Shown: piece by piece, positions 9,464 to 17,680 of the stretch
How the letters are laid out: each line of letters starts with the position of its first letter
Numbering within the stretch: position 1 is the first letter of the stretch
Source: Candidatus Bathyarchaeota archaeon
GTDB lineage: Archaea > Thermoproteota > Bathyarchaeia > TCS64
Direction of reading: 5' to 3'
NCBI GenBank assembly: GCA_002726865.1
Contig: PBSW01000074.1
Coordinates: 1 to 43,804, forward strand
DNA length: 43,804 nucleotides
The notes under the pieces: generated by a model
What the model was told of the DNA's origin: nothing
Databases searched by the model: none
The model's input: the letters and a program-made list of their open reading frames with translations, nothing else
Position numbers and translations under genes: made by a program

Positions 9464-9919
9464 ATGTTTACAATGGTCGGCAAAAACGCATATATGAGGG
9501 GTAGATCCCGCTCCACGAGACCCGTTTCCAAAAGGCCCCCTAACTGGGTGATCTACCAGCCGGACGAGGTCAAGGCACTAATCATCAACCTTGCCCGAGA
9601 GGGCAAACCCCAGAGCGAGATCGGCAACATCCTCAGAGACAAGTATGGCATCCCCTTAGTAAAGTCAATCGTGGGCTACGGGATCCATCGTGTTCTCCAG
9701 GAGGCCGAGCTCGCACCTAGGATACCCGAGGACCTCTACAACCTCATGGTCAGATCCACAAAGCTGAGGCGGCATTTAGACAGGAACCGCAAAGACTTCA
9801 GCAATAAACGGGGCCTCCAGAACACGGAGTCCAAGATCTATGCCCTCACCCGTTATTACAAAAAACGGGGAATGTTGCCGGAGGACTGGCGTCATAGGGA
9901 CGAGATCGTAACCATCTGA
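9464..9919 (+). CDS. rps15: 30S ribosomal protein uS15 (archaeal S15P)
   Basis: A 151-aa protein with the archaeal/eukaryotic N-terminal extension (basic, ending in RPPNWV) ahead of the S15 helical core. Recognisable parts are EVKALIINLAREGKPQSEIG, LRDKYGIP, LRRHLDRNRKDF, KRGLQNTESKI and ALTRYYKKRGMLPEDW, all typical of archaeal S15P. It binds the 16S rRNA central domain early in small-subunit assembly. An ATG at 9464 is used; the ATG at 9473 (MVGKNAYMRG) is closer to the family's usual start. It is the first gene of a block with a DHH phosphoesterase and a Pcc1-like protein, an order common in archaea. Confidence 0.96.
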   Translation: MFTMVGKNAYMRGRSRSTRPVSKRPPNWVIYQPDEVKALIINLAREGKPQSEIGNILRDKYGIPLVKSIVGYGIHRVLQEAELAPRIPEDLYNLMVRSTKLRRHLDRNRKDFSNKRGLQNTESKIYALTRYYKKRGMLPEDWRHRDEIVTI

Positions 9920-9972
9920 GGGGGAAACCCATAGCCTCCCAGACCGCTTTTCTCAACTCATATAAGCCAGCA

Positions 9973-11355
9973 GTGGAGACCCTCAACTACCACGTCATAC
10001 GAGGTGATCCCATCCGTATAGTGACCCATAACGACGCCGATGGTGTCGCTGCAGGGGGAATCCTCAGCCAGCTTGCTAGACGCCTCAGCGCTAGATTCAA
10101 GACTACCTGCGAGAAGCGGGTCGACGAGAATATGGTTCGATCCGTCGCAGCTGAGAAACCCCCGCTAGTTCTATTCTCAGATCTAGGCGGAGCCTATCTC
10201 GACATGTTTGAGGAGCATCTCAAGGAGTCCCAGATAATTGTTCTTGACCACCACCTCCCCGTAGAGATTGAGGCCCCTAATATTATCCACATCAATCCCC
10301 TACTCCACGGCCTAGACGGAGCGCAGGGGATAAGCGGTGCAGGAGTCAGTTACTTTCTAGCCAAATTAGTGGATAACAAGAACGCTGACCTGAGCCCTCT
10401 TGGTATTGTAGGTGCCCTTGCTGACCGACAAGATAAGGGGGAGAAAAAGTCCTTTCTGGGAATGAATACGGTCATCGAGTCCGACGCTAAACGCCTCGAC
10501 CTGGTTGAGACTCACAACGACCTCATCTTCTATGGTCACGAGACAAGACCCTTGGCTCGGGCGTGCGCCTACACCACGATCCCCTTTATCCCCGGCCTCA
10601 GCGGGCGGGAGGATAGATGCCTCGCTCTCCTCAAAGAGGCCGGCATTGAGCTTAAGAACAAGGGCCGGTGGAGGGCTCTTAGGGACCTCTCTGAGGAGGA
10701 GAAGCGCACCCTATTCTCAGCCATCACCAAGCACATGGTCTACGAGGGATGCGATGCCAATGCTGTACACGACCTCGTTGGCACCATCTACACCTTCAAA
10801 GGCGAGGAGCCCTGGACTGCCGTCAGAGACGGCCGCGAGTTCGCCTCCCTTCTCAATGCCTGCGCCCGCATGGGGCACCCCAGCATAGGTCTCAGCATCT
10901 GCATGGGTGATCGCAATGACGCCCTTAAAGATGCTGCTGAGATCCTAAAGGGGTATCGCCACAAGATTGGTAAGTACCTCAACTGGGTCCGCCAAGCAGA
11001 CCGTATCGAGGAAAGGACACACATATACACTCTCGTTGCCGACAACGACATAGACGAGCGCATCATCGGGGTCGTCTCATCCATCCTCCTCTCCACAGGC
11101 ATCCTCAAGAAATACAAACCAATCATCTCCTCCGCAAGAGCTGACGGAGATCTTATAAAGGTCTCTGCGAGAGCTACCGACGACATGGCTAAACTCGGTC
11201 TAGATCTAGGGGAGGTCATGATGAAAGCCGCCGAACCCCATGAGGGACGAGGTGGAGGCCATAACATCGCTGCCGGTGCCTTCCTCCCCGAGGCAGACCA
11301 AGAGGAGTTCCTCCAAAGGGTGGACGTACTTGTCGGAGAACAGTTTCAAGCCTGA
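9973..11355 (+). CDS. Archaeal DHH-family phosphoesterase (RecJ-like)
   Basis: A 460-aa protein with a DHH domain and a DHHA1 domain. Metal-binding motifs are VTHNDADGVAAGG near residue 17, LFSDLGG near 73 and VLDHHLP (the DHH motif) near 91. A GALADRQDKG segment follows near 150. The C-terminal DHHA1 substrate-binding loop GRGGGHNIAAGAF lies near residue 424. Archaeal RecJ-like proteins of this type are exonucleases; some associate with GINS and the replisome. The start is GTG at 9973, which places the first metal motif near residue 18. It overlaps the next gene by 26 nt, suggesting translational coupling. Whether it is the GINS-associated paralogue cannot be told from one sequence. Confidence 0.88.
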   Translation: METLNYHVIRGDPIRIVTHNDADGVAAGGILSQLARRLSARFKTTCEKRVDENMVRSVAAEKPPLVLFSDLGGAYLDMFEEHLKESQIIVLDHHLPVEIEAPNIIHINPLLHGLDGAQGISGAGVSYFLAKLVDNKNADLSPLGIVGALADRQDKGEKKSFLGMNTVIESDAKRLDLVETHNDLIFYGHETRPLARACAYTTIPFIPGLSGREDRCLALLKEAGIELKNKGRWRALRDLSEEEKRTLFSAITKHMVYEGCDANAVHDLVGTIYTFKGEEPWTAVRDGREFASLLNACARMGHPSIGLSICMGDRNDALKDAAEILKGYRHKIGKYLNWVRQADRIEERTHIYTLVADNDIDERIIGVVSSILLSTGILKKYKPIISSARADGDLIKVSARATDDMAKLGLDLGEVMMKAAEPHEGRGGGHNIAAGAFLPEADQEEFLQRVDVLVGEQFQA

Positions 11356-11593
11356 GACCCGGGTCAAGATAACCCTCCCCTACAAGGACCCCGAGACGGC
11401 TTCATCCATTCGACAAGCTACAATGCCCGATAATCAGGAGAGCCCTTTGGGTGTTACACTCAAAACCATTACTGAAGGCGCCACGCTTGAAATCACCATC
11501 AAAGCCGATGCAATAATAACTCTCATCGCTACCCTTGACGATCTCCTTTCCTGCATTCAAGCAGCGGAGAAAGCATTACACGAAATAGACTGA
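11330..11593 (+). CDS. pcc1: KEOPS complex subunit Pcc1-like protein
   Basis: A small protein of 87 aa with the Pcc1 pattern: a beta strand (RVKITLPYKDPETASSI), a second strand pair (GVTLKTITEGATLEITIKA), then a helix region (LIATLDDLLSCIQAAEKAL). Pcc1 is the dimerising subunit of KEOPS, which makes the t6A modification of tRNA. The reading frame extends upstream inside the DHH gene, but the conserved part starts after residue 10 from a TTG at 11330, which overlaps the DHH stop by 26 nt. The uS15-DHH-Pcc1-eS1 order is a known archaeal arrangement and supports the call, since sequence identity in this family is low. Confidence 0.75.
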   Translation: MSENSFKPETRVKITLPYKDPETASSIRQATMPDNQESPLGVTLKTITEGATLEITIKADAIITLIATLDDLLSCIQAAEKALHEID

Positions 11594-11625
11594 AAAAGTT
11601 GCAAAAGAGGAGAGTCTTTAGAATG

Positions 11626-11809
11626 TGTAGCACGGAGCTCAGGCCTTCCGCGCTTGCGCGCGTATTAAGATCCTCTCGGCCGCGAGCACCCACGCCTTTG
11701 CACACATCCGGATGGTCCCAGGCTAACCCGAGCCTCGCCCGCCGCTTATTCCCCTCTTGCAAGGGGTTCCGCTTTGTGCTTTTCCGTTTATGCTTTTATC
11801 CGTGCTACA
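11626..11809 (-). ncRNA. Candidate structured non-coding RNA (unidentified), about 184 nt
   Basis: The ends form a perfect 11-bp stem: TGTAGCACGGA at 11626-11636 and TCCGTGCTACA at 11799-11809. Inside, read on the minus strand, are a CCCC/GGGG hairpin over TTGCAAGA, a GGCT/AGCC hairpin, the palindrome CATCCGGATG, and a CGCGC-GCAA-GCGCG hairpin closed by a GNRA loop and flanked by GGCC/GGCC. The region is more GC-rich than its flanks. Strand choice rests on T-rich sequence after the minus-strand 3' end (near 11593-11611) and AT-rich sequence before its 5' end. ORFs through it on both strands look spurious. It lacks the RNase P core motif GAGGAAAGUC, SRP helix-8 sequence and a tRNA T-arm. Confidence 0.5.
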
Positions 11810-12049
11810 GAGCTACAATTGATCTTATTTCATAATATCCTTATGTTTCCCGAAAACCCCAAAAATTGAACCTGAATAACACAGTAATGGCCAATTATTG
11901 ATTCATGCTTGTTAAGAATGTCCCATCTTTAAGGGACCAAAAAATATTGAGGCATGAGGCTCAAAAGAACCCCTTAGATCGAGGCGTTTTTCCATATACC
12001 ATTTCCATGTGTAGCTTATGATTAAACCCGCCTATGTCCCTTGGAGAAA

Positions 12050-12060
12050 CATATAAATTA
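12050..12060 (+). promoter_or_regulatory. TATA box of the eS1 gene
   Basis: CATATAAATTA preceded by the BRE-like purine stretch GGAGAAA (12043-12049). The expected start lies near 12084, and a Shine-Dalgarno-like AAGGAGAG at 12089-12096 precedes the TTG at 12107. Confidence 0.75.
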
Positions 12061-12106
12061 CCGGGGGCTCTTTGGAGGACAACGACCCAAGGAGAGACTT
12101 TGAAAC

Positions 12107-12682
12107 TTGTCTAGAGCAGTCAGGGATAAGTGGAGGAGGAAAGAGTGGTATAACATTTACCTTCCTCGCTACTTTGGCGAGACCAAGGTAGGTGAGACCC
12201 CCTCCGGAGATCCCTCAAAAATCATGGGCAGAGTATATAACACGACTCTTGCAGCGATCACGGGAGACTTTTCTCAGGAGTACCTAAAGATGTACTTCCA
12301 GATCATCGGGATCGAGGAAAACACGGCTCAGACTGTCTTCAAGGGCCACGAGTATCTCAGGGACTATCTTAGAAGCTTAGTCCGGAGGAGGAGCACTAAG
12401 GTGGACGGGTTCTTTAGGGTTGACACGATCGATGGATATAGACTAAAATTAGTCATTACCGCGCTAACTAATACCAGAATACAGACTTCTAAGGAGAAAG
12501 CGATTAGGGACATAATGCGAGACGTGGTTAATGAAAAGATCAAGACCCTCGATTTCGGTCAGATAGTTCATGAAGTGGTGTTAGGGAAGCTTGCTTCGGA
12601 TGTCTACAACGAGGCCCGGAAGGTAACCGCCATAAGGCACATTGGGGTCAGGAAATCTGAGCTTCTTGGGATGCCATCATAG
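12107..12682 (+). CDS. rps3ae: 30S ribosomal protein eS1 (S3Ae)
   Basis: A 191-aa protein matching archaeal S3Ae. The N-terminus is SRAVRDKWRRKEWYNIYLP, followed by FGETKVGETPSGDP, GRVYNTTLAAITGDFSQEY, FKGHEYLRDYLRSLVRRR and IRHIGVRKSE near the C-terminus. It sits near the mRNA exit region of the small subunit. The start is TTG at 12107, supported by a strong TATA box, a Shine-Dalgarno-like AAGGAGAG 10 nt upstream, and family alignment from the first residues. The nucleotidyltransferase that follows begins 41 nt after the stop. Confidence 0.95.
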   Translation: MSRAVRDKWRRKEWYNIYLPRYFGETKVGETPSGDPSKIMGRVYNTTLAAITGDFSQEYLKMYFQIIGIEENTAQTVFKGHEYLRDYLRSLVRRRSTKVDGFFRVDTIDGYRLKLVITALTNTRIQTSKEKAIRDIMRDVVNEKIKTLDFGQIVHEVVLGKLASDVYNEARKVTAIRHIGVRKSELLGMPS

Positions 12683-12723
12683 CCCCCGAGTTTAAATTCT
12701 AAGAACTGTTTCTATCACTAGAC

Positions 12724-13344
12724 TTGTCTTTGGATCCGAGACGAGAAGTAGCCCGCGAGGCCGCCCGCCTCCTCTATACAAAGGCCTCCGAGGAGTACGT
12801 TCACGCCAAGGAGCGGGCAGCTCGGAGCTTAGGCGTCAAAATTATGCCCAGTAACCACGAGGTTGCAACAGAATTAGATCTCCTAGCGGATGAGCTGGAG
12901 GGGAAAACCCGTATGGAACTTATAATCACGATGAGGCGACTCGCCCTCAGGCTTATGAGAGTCCTCTCTGATGTTAACCCTGTATTGAGGGGTAGCGTCT
13001 GGAGGGGAACAGCCCGTAAAGGTAGCGACATCGACATCGACGTCTACTCGAATGACCTCGTTGAAGTCAAGAGACTTTTAGAAGATTCTGGGTATAACGT
13101 GACTGGATTTAATGAGAAAGTAGTCATGGGTGGGAGAGCGATTTCAAGGTCAACCCATATTCTGGTCCGCTTGAAGGAAGATATCGAGGGAGAAGTCGTC
13201 GGTAGACCTATTGAGGAAAAGGGCCTTGATGTCCGATGCGAAGTATATGGCGATGTTAAAAAGGGTATACGCCTCCTTGGGCTGGAAAAGCTTATGAATA
13301 CAGACCCCCTTCGAAAGTTCGTTCCTAGGAGGCGTTATCGATAA
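12724..13344 (+). CDS. Minimal-type nucleotidyltransferase
   Basis: A 206-aa protein with the nucleotidyltransferase signature GSVWRGTARKGSDIDIDVY near residues 82-100: the GS pair followed by the two metal-binding aspartates of DIDID. A third acidic residue may be in LDVRCEVYGD. The N-terminal 75 residues are helical and basic. The C-terminus is short and basic (FVPRRRYR), without the CCA-enzyme or poly(A)-polymerase tail domains, so this is not an archaeal CCA enzyme. Its substrate is unknown. The TTG start at 12724 follows the eS1 gene. The stop codon overlaps the ATA start proposed for glmM as ATAA, so it is likely cotranscribed with the UDP-GlcNAc genes. Confidence 0.7.
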   Translation: MSLDPRREVAREAARLLYTKASEEYVHAKERAARSLGVKIMPSNHEVATELDLLADELEGKTRMELIITMRRLALRLMRVLSDVNPVLRGSVWRGTARKGSDIDIDVYSNDLVEVKRLLEDSGYNVTGFNEKVVMGGRAISRSTHILVRLKEDIEGEVVGRPIEEKGLDVRCEVYGDVKKGIRLLGLEKLMNTDPLRKFVPRRRYR

Positions 13345-14696
13345 AACTATTCGGCTCTTCAGGAATTAGGGGCATAGCAAATGTGGATATTACTCCATTA
13401 TTGGCCCAGAAAGTCGGCACCGCCATAGCATCGATGTTTGAGGGTGGGGCTGTCCTCATTGGGAAAGACACGAGGCTCTCAGGAGAGATGATCGAGCTAG
13501 CCCTCTCTTCGGGTTTCGTATCCTCCGGATTAGTCGTAGGTACTTTAGGTGTTATACCCACCCCTGTGGTGGCTTGGCTCACGAGGGAAATGCAGGCTGA
13601 GGCCGGCGTATCCATCACCGCCAGCCATAACCCCCCGCAATATAACGGGCTCAAGATCTTTGACTCCACTGGGATGGCCTATACAATGAAGAAACAGGAG
13701 AGGCTAGAGGAGCTCGTCCAAAAGGGAGAGTTCACGACCTCAGAATGGAACCGTGTGGGGCATGTTGAGGCGATGGATCTGAAGAGGCTCTACATAGAGG
13801 CGATCTCCAATCTTATCGAGGCCCCCCTGGAGAGGCGAATCATATGTGACCTATTCAACGGGGCGACTACAACCATCGCAAAGGATCTATTCGAGGAGCT
13901 CGGTAGTCAGACTATAATGATAAACGCTCAACCCGACGGGTATTTTCCTGCTGGTAACCCCGAGCCGAACAAGGAATCCCTCGAAAGGCTCGGAAAAATG
14001 ATTAGAGACTCCGGGGCTGAGATCGGCTTTGGTTTTGATGGTGATGGGGACCGTATGATTCCAGTCGATGAGAATGGTGTAACCCCGAGTCCTGATAGAG
14101 TCCTCGCTGCGTACGCCGGATATATAGTGAGGGCCAACGGTGGTGGGACCGTGGTAACCCACGTAGGTGCATCAATGTCTGTCGAAGAGGCTGTAGAAGA
14201 GGCCGAGGGTAGCGTCATCAGGACGAAAGTAGGGGATGTACATGTCACAGAAGCGATGCTGGAAACGGGGGCAATCTTCGGCGGTGAACCTATTGGGGCT
14301 TGGATCCATCCAGATGTCCATTTTTGCCCCGACGGTATCCTGTCGGCAATAAGGCTGATACAGGCCTTGGACTCTGAAGAGAAGACTCTATCTCAGTTCG
14401 TTTCAGGTATCCCAGCGTACCCCATCTATAGGGCGAAGGTGTCTTGCCAAAACTTGAAGAAGCAAGCAGCTATGGACTCAATATCAAACATTGAAACAGA
14501 GTTTGGAGAAGTGACGAACATCTCCAAGGTGGACGGAGTTCGCTTTCAGCTTGAAGACGGATGGGTGTTGATTAGACCCTCCGGCACAGAGCCTTTCATA
14601 CGAATAACTGTTGAGGCCCATGACGAAGAGCGGGCTAAAGGACTTCTTGAGACCAGTAAAAAATTTGTCCAATTGGTTTTAGGTGGATTAAAATGA
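13341..14696 (+). CDS. glmM: Phosphoglucosamine mutase-like phosphohexomutase, apparent ATA start
   Basis: A 451-aa alpha-D-phosphohexomutase. Conserved parts in order: KLFGSSGIRG at residues 2-11, IGKDTRLSGE near 37, the active-site phosphoserine loop SITASHNPPQYNG near 92, metal-binding DGDGDR near 233, GGEPIGAW near 313 and phosphate-binding RPSGTEPFIRI near 411. It probably converts glucosamine-6-P to glucosamine-1-P for the next gene, GlmU-like. The first ATG/GTG/TTG in frame is GTG 13383, which would delete the KLFGSSGIRG segment that the family always has. Upstream the frame closes at TAG 13326-13328, leaving only non-standard codons. ATA at 13341 overlaps the previous stop as ATAA, mimicking the common ATGA coupling, and is the best start. 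The 3' end overlaps glmU by ATGA. Confidence 0.88.
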   Translation: MKLFGSSGIRGIANVDITPLLAQKVGTAIASMFEGGAVLIGKDTRLSGEMIELALSSGFVSSGLVVGTLGVIPTPVVAWLTREMQAEAGVSITASHNPPQYNGLKIFDSTGMAYTMKKQERLEELVQKGEFTTSEWNRVGHVEAMDLKRLYIEAISNLIEAPLERRIICDLFNGATTTIAKDLFEELGSQTIMINAQPDGYFPAGNPEPNKESLERLGKMIRDSGAEIGFGFDGDGDRMIPVDENGVTPSPDRVLAAYAGYIVRANGGGTVVTHVGASMSVEEAVEEAEGSVIRTKVGDVHVTEAMLETGAIFGGEPIGAWIHPDVHFCPDGILSAIRLIQALDSEEKTLSQFVSGIPAYPIYRAKVSCQNLKKQAAMDSISNIETEFGEVTNISKVDGVRFQLEDGWVLIRPSGTEPFIRITVEAHDEERAKGLLETSKKFVQLVLGGLK

Positions 14697-15967
14697 AAGC
14701 TGTTATTTTAGCGGCCGGGAGGGGGGAGCGTTTGAGGCCACTTACTGAGACAAGACCAAAACAATTACTCCCAGTCGGTGGTTTGCCCCTCCTAGAATGG
14801 TCCCTCAGAGGCCTATCCGAGGTGGGGATCAATGAGGCGCTAATCGTGACTCACTACATGGAGGATAAGATCAAGGATCAGCTAGGTGACGGCTCAAGGC
14901 TCGGAATCTCAATTAACTTTGCCCACCAGGATGAGGTAAAGGGGACGGCTCACGCCTTCGCCTTGGGGAAGGACTTTGTTGGTGATGATGAGTTCATTGG
15001 GTTCTACGGTGACGGATTTATTGCAGTCGAAAGTTTCAAAGCCGTACTAGATGCCCATGAGACAGGAGAAACGACGTTAGGTGTCATCCCCATAGATGAT
15101 CCGTCGAGGCTTGCTGCCGTGGAACTTGATGGAGACTATGTCATAAGACTATTGGAGAAGCCCCAGCAAGGTGAGACTACCAGCAAACTCGCCAATACAG
15201 GGATCTATCTGTTTAATTCCGAAATTTTCGATCATATTCGAGATACGGGAATCTCCTCCCGAGGAGAATATGAGGTAACGGACTCGATAGGTTTGCTGAT
15301 CGAGTCCGGTGCTAACGTAAAGGCCGCAATACTCCCGGCGAATGGATGGATGGACGTCGGCCATCCTTGGGATCTCCTTGAAGCTAATGCAAGAGCGCTC
15401 AACGGATTAGTCTCCTCCGTTAGTGGGGATATAGAGGAAAACGTTAGTATATATGGTCCAGTCCACATTGGAAAAGGCACTAGGATCAGGTCTGGAACGT
15501 ACCTAGAGGGGCCGATATACATCGGCGCTTGTAGCGATATCGGACCAAACTGCTACATTCGATCATACACTAGCATTGGCTCAGGCGTCAGAATTGGGAA
15601 CGCTTGTGAGATTAAGAACAGCATAGTCATGGATAGCAGTCATATCGCGCATCTCTCGTATTTCGGGGACAGTGTAATTGGGGCAGGCTGCAACTTCGGA
15701 GCCGGAACCATTACCGCCAATATCAGATTTGACAAAAAGTACATCAAAATGAACCTCAAAGGGAGCAGAGTCAACTCAGGATGCCGTAAGTTTGGAGTCG
15801 TGGTGGGTGACAGCTCTCAGACTGGGATCAATGTAAGCCTCCTCCCAGGAATCAAGGTAGGTTCTGAAGCTTGGGTGGCACCGGGTCTTATTGTGGACGA
15901 AGATGTGCCTTCAGGTTATTTTCTGAAGAAAGGTGAATGTGTTCTCCGGAATGACATGGAAAGTTAG
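14693..15967 (+). CDS. glmU: Bifunctional GlmU-like sugar-1-phosphate nucleotidylyltransferase/acetyltransferase
   Basis: A 424-aa protein. The N-terminal nucleotidyltransferase domain has AAGRGERLRPLTETRPKQLL at residues 7-26, then GTAHAFALG near 84, YGDGF near 104 and the EKPQ segment near 153. From about residue 240 on, repeated hexapeptides (IGKGTRIRSGTYL, IGPNCYIRSY, VIGAGCNFGAGTITANI) form a left-handed beta helix like the GlmU acetyltransferase domain. It would make GlcNAc-1-P and then UDP-GlcNAc, the precursor of archaeal N-glycans and surface polymers. The ATG overlaps glmM's stop by 4 nt. Archaeal homologues can also accept other sugar phosphates, so the exact substrate is inferred from the glmM neighbour. 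Confidence 0.88.
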   Translation: MKAVILAAGRGERLRPLTETRPKQLLPVGGLPLLEWSLRGLSEVGINEALIVTHYMEDKIKDQLGDGSRLGISINFAHQDEVKGTAHAFALGKDFVGDDEFIGFYGDGFIAVESFKAVLDAHETGETTLGVIPIDDPSRLAAVELDGDYVIRLLEKPQQGETTSKLANTGIYLFNSEIFDHIRDTGISSRGEYEVTDSIGLLIESGANVKAAILPANGWMDVGHPWDLLEANARALNGLVSSVSGDIEENVSIYGPVHIGKGTRIRSGTYLEGPIYIGACSDIGPNCYIRSYTSIGSGVRIGNACEIKNSIVMDSSHIAHLSYFGDSVIGAGCNFGAGTITANIRFDKKYIKMNLKGSRVNSGCRKFGVVVGDSSQTGINVSLLPGIKVGSEAWVAPGLIVDEDVPSGYFLKKGECVLRNDMES

Positions 15968-15973
15968 TCAATC

Positions 15974-15983
15974 AAATTTATAT
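15974..15983 (+). promoter_or_regulatory. TATA box before the small conserved archaeal protein
   Basis: AAATTTATAT, about 39 nt before the ATG at 16013 and immediately after the glmU stop. A transcript start near 16007 would leave a very short leader, and it excludes the TTG at 15983 as a start. Confidence 0.55.
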
Positions 15984-16012
15984 TGCCTCATTCCACTTTC
16001 TCAGTGAAACCA

Positions 16013-16345
16013 ATGGAAAAGAAGAAGTTCAGGGAGCTCTTTCCTCACCTTGCCTATGAGCTCGTGAACGGGAAGAGCGTAGCAGATCAAAAGAATGAAC
16101 CGATCGGACCGAAAAGATTCCCCCAAGTGAATCGAAAATGGGAAGGATACGATCCCGATATCATCGATTTCATTCGCCGTTGTAAAATCCCCGAGCAGGT
16201 GACCCAGATCATTGATTACATGTCAAAACAAGGAAAGGTCTCCCCAGAGATTGCGGAGAAGCTTGTAATACAACTAGAAGAGAAAGGCATTAGGAGTTTT
16301 GGCAAGTATAAACAGAAGGGATTTTATCACAGAAACACCCGCTGA
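16013..16345 (+). CDS. Small conserved archaeal protein (DUF2095-like), unknown function
   Basis: A soluble protein of 110 aa: MEKKKFRELFPHLAYEL at the N-terminus, a Gly-Pro/Arg-rich middle (GPKRFPQVNRKWEGYDPDI), and a C-terminal helical part (VTQIIDYMSKQGKVSPEIA) followed by RSFGKYKQKGFY. The look is that of the uncharacterised archaeal family DUF2095, but this is from memory of the pattern. The frame extends to a TTG at 15983, yet the promoter placement and the family-like MEKKKF start favour the ATG at 16013. Function is unknown; it lies between UDP-GlcNAc synthesis and the OBG GTPase with its own promoter. Confidence 0.65.
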   Translation: MEKKKFRELFPHLAYELVNGKSVADQKNEPIGPKRFPQVNRKWEGYDPDIIDFIRRCKIPEQVTQIIDYMSKQGKVSPEIAEKLVIQLEEKGIRSFGKYKQKGFYHRNTR

Positions 16346-16449
16346 ATAGATTTCTTAGGTTTACGTCAAAAGATATTTTTTAACAGTCAGGAACCGGGCG
16401 AATTGAGATCTTAGGACAAGAGGTTTAAGCCCCAGGCTCCATTATTTAG

Positions 16450-17670
16450 TTGATTCAGTTGGCTGGTATCGTTGGGCTTGTTGGTAAGGCGAATGTCGGC
16501 AAGAGCACGTTCTTTGCAGCTGCTACCATGAAGGCAGTGGATATCGCAGGCTTCCCATTCACTACCATCAAGGCCAATAAGGGGGTCGGATACCTCCATT
16601 CGCCATGTGTATGCAATGAGTTCGGAGTCAAGGACGAGCCGGTTAACTCCGCTTGCGTCGACGGGGTCCGCCTTATACCCGTCGATCTCATCGACTGCCC
16701 GGGTCTTATCAGGGGAGCTCATCAGGGCAAGGGACTGGGGAACCAGTTCCTCGACGAGGTGAGGAGGGCTGATGCCCTCATAGTGGTTGTGGATGCAGCT
16801 GGGGAGACGGACGATAACGGCCAATCGATTCTTCCGGGTACCCACGACCCCATCGAGGATGTGCGGATGCTTGAGGCGGAGTTCGACCTCTGGCTCACGA
16901 GGATCCTTAGGAAAGACTGGGAGAGGGTAGCGAGGACTGCTCAGGCTGCTCGAGAGGAGATCGGGCGCCATCTAGAGGAAAAACTCACTGGCCTAGGGAT
17001 GAACAGGTTTCACATCGCGAAGGCCGTGGAGGAACGGGGGCTAAATGCTAATGACGCTTTGAGTTGGAGCCACAACGAAATTACCGCATTCGCCTCAGGT
17101 CTCAGGAAGGCCTCGAAGCCCCTTATCGTGGCAGCAAACAAGGCAGATAAGGGGCCAGCTGAGGAAAACGTGCAGTCTCTCAGAGATGCTGGTTATCATG
17201 TCATTCCCACCTGTGCGGAGGCCGAGCTTTCCCTCAGGAGAGCGACCGCTGCGGGCCTCATAAACTACACCCCCGGGGACGGCGACTTTGAGATCCCTAA
17301 TCCGGAGAAACTTTCAGGAGGCCAGACGAAGGGTTTGCAGCTTATCCGCGAGAGAGTTCTTGATAATTGGGGTTCTACTGGCGTCCAAGAGGTCATCAAC
17401 TCCGCCTTTTTCACACTCTTAGATATGATACCCATCTACCCCGTAGAAGACTCAGACAAGCTCACCGATCACCAGGGGAGGGTTCTCCCCGACTGCTTCC
17501 TAGTTTCCCGGGGTACTACAACGAAGCAGTTTGCATCCCTTATCCACACGGATCTCGGGGAGAGTTTTATTTTTGCTATTAACGCGAGGACCAAAAAGAG
17601 GATGGGCGAAGGTCACGCCCTAAATAAAGATGACATCATCCAGATCGTCGCGGCGAAATCTAGGAGGTAG
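16450..17670 (+). CDS. OBG-family GTPase (YchF/Ygr210-like, archaeal)
   Basis: A 406-aa TRAFAC GTPase. G1 is GKANVGKS at residues 12-19, the G2 region is FPFTTIKANKG near 37, G3 is DCPGLI near 80, and G4 is ANKADK near 227 (a valid NKxD). An insertion of coiled, charged sequence (about 130-200) lies between G3 and G4, as in YchF/Ygr210 relatives. The C-terminus has a TGS-like end (LPDCFLVSRGTTTKQFASLI, then a KKRMGEGHALNKDDIIQI tail). These proteins bind ribosomes; the cellular role is unsettled. The start is TTG at 16450. Eleven bases separate it from serA's ATG, so the two may be cotranscribed. Confidence 0.92.
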   Translation: MIQLAGIVGLVGKANVGKSTFFAAATMKAVDIAGFPFTTIKANKGVGYLHSPCVCNEFGVKDEPVNSACVDGVRLIPVDLIDCPGLIRGAHQGKGLGNQFLDEVRRADALIVVVDAAGETDDNGQSILPGTHDPIEDVRMLEAEFDLWLTRILRKDWERVARTAQAAREEIGRHLEEKLTGLGMNRFHIAKAVEERGLNANDALSWSHNEITAFASGLRKASKPLIVAANKADKGPAEENVQSLRDAGYHVIPTCAEAELSLRRATAAGLINYTPGDGDFEIPNPEKLSGGQTKGLQLIRERVLDNWGSTGVQEVINSAFFTLLDMIPIYPVEDSDKLTDHQGRVLPDCFLVSRGTTTKQFASLIHTDLGESFIFAINARTKKRMGEGHALNKDDIIQIVAAKSRR

Positions 17671-17680
17671 GCAAGGGCCA

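Noticed and set aside
11529..11835. Minus-strand 77-aa and plus-strand 78-aa ORFs between pcc1 and the eS1 gene
   Set aside because: They run through the paired, GC-rich candidate RNA and have no family pattern; both extend only because the region is GC-rich.
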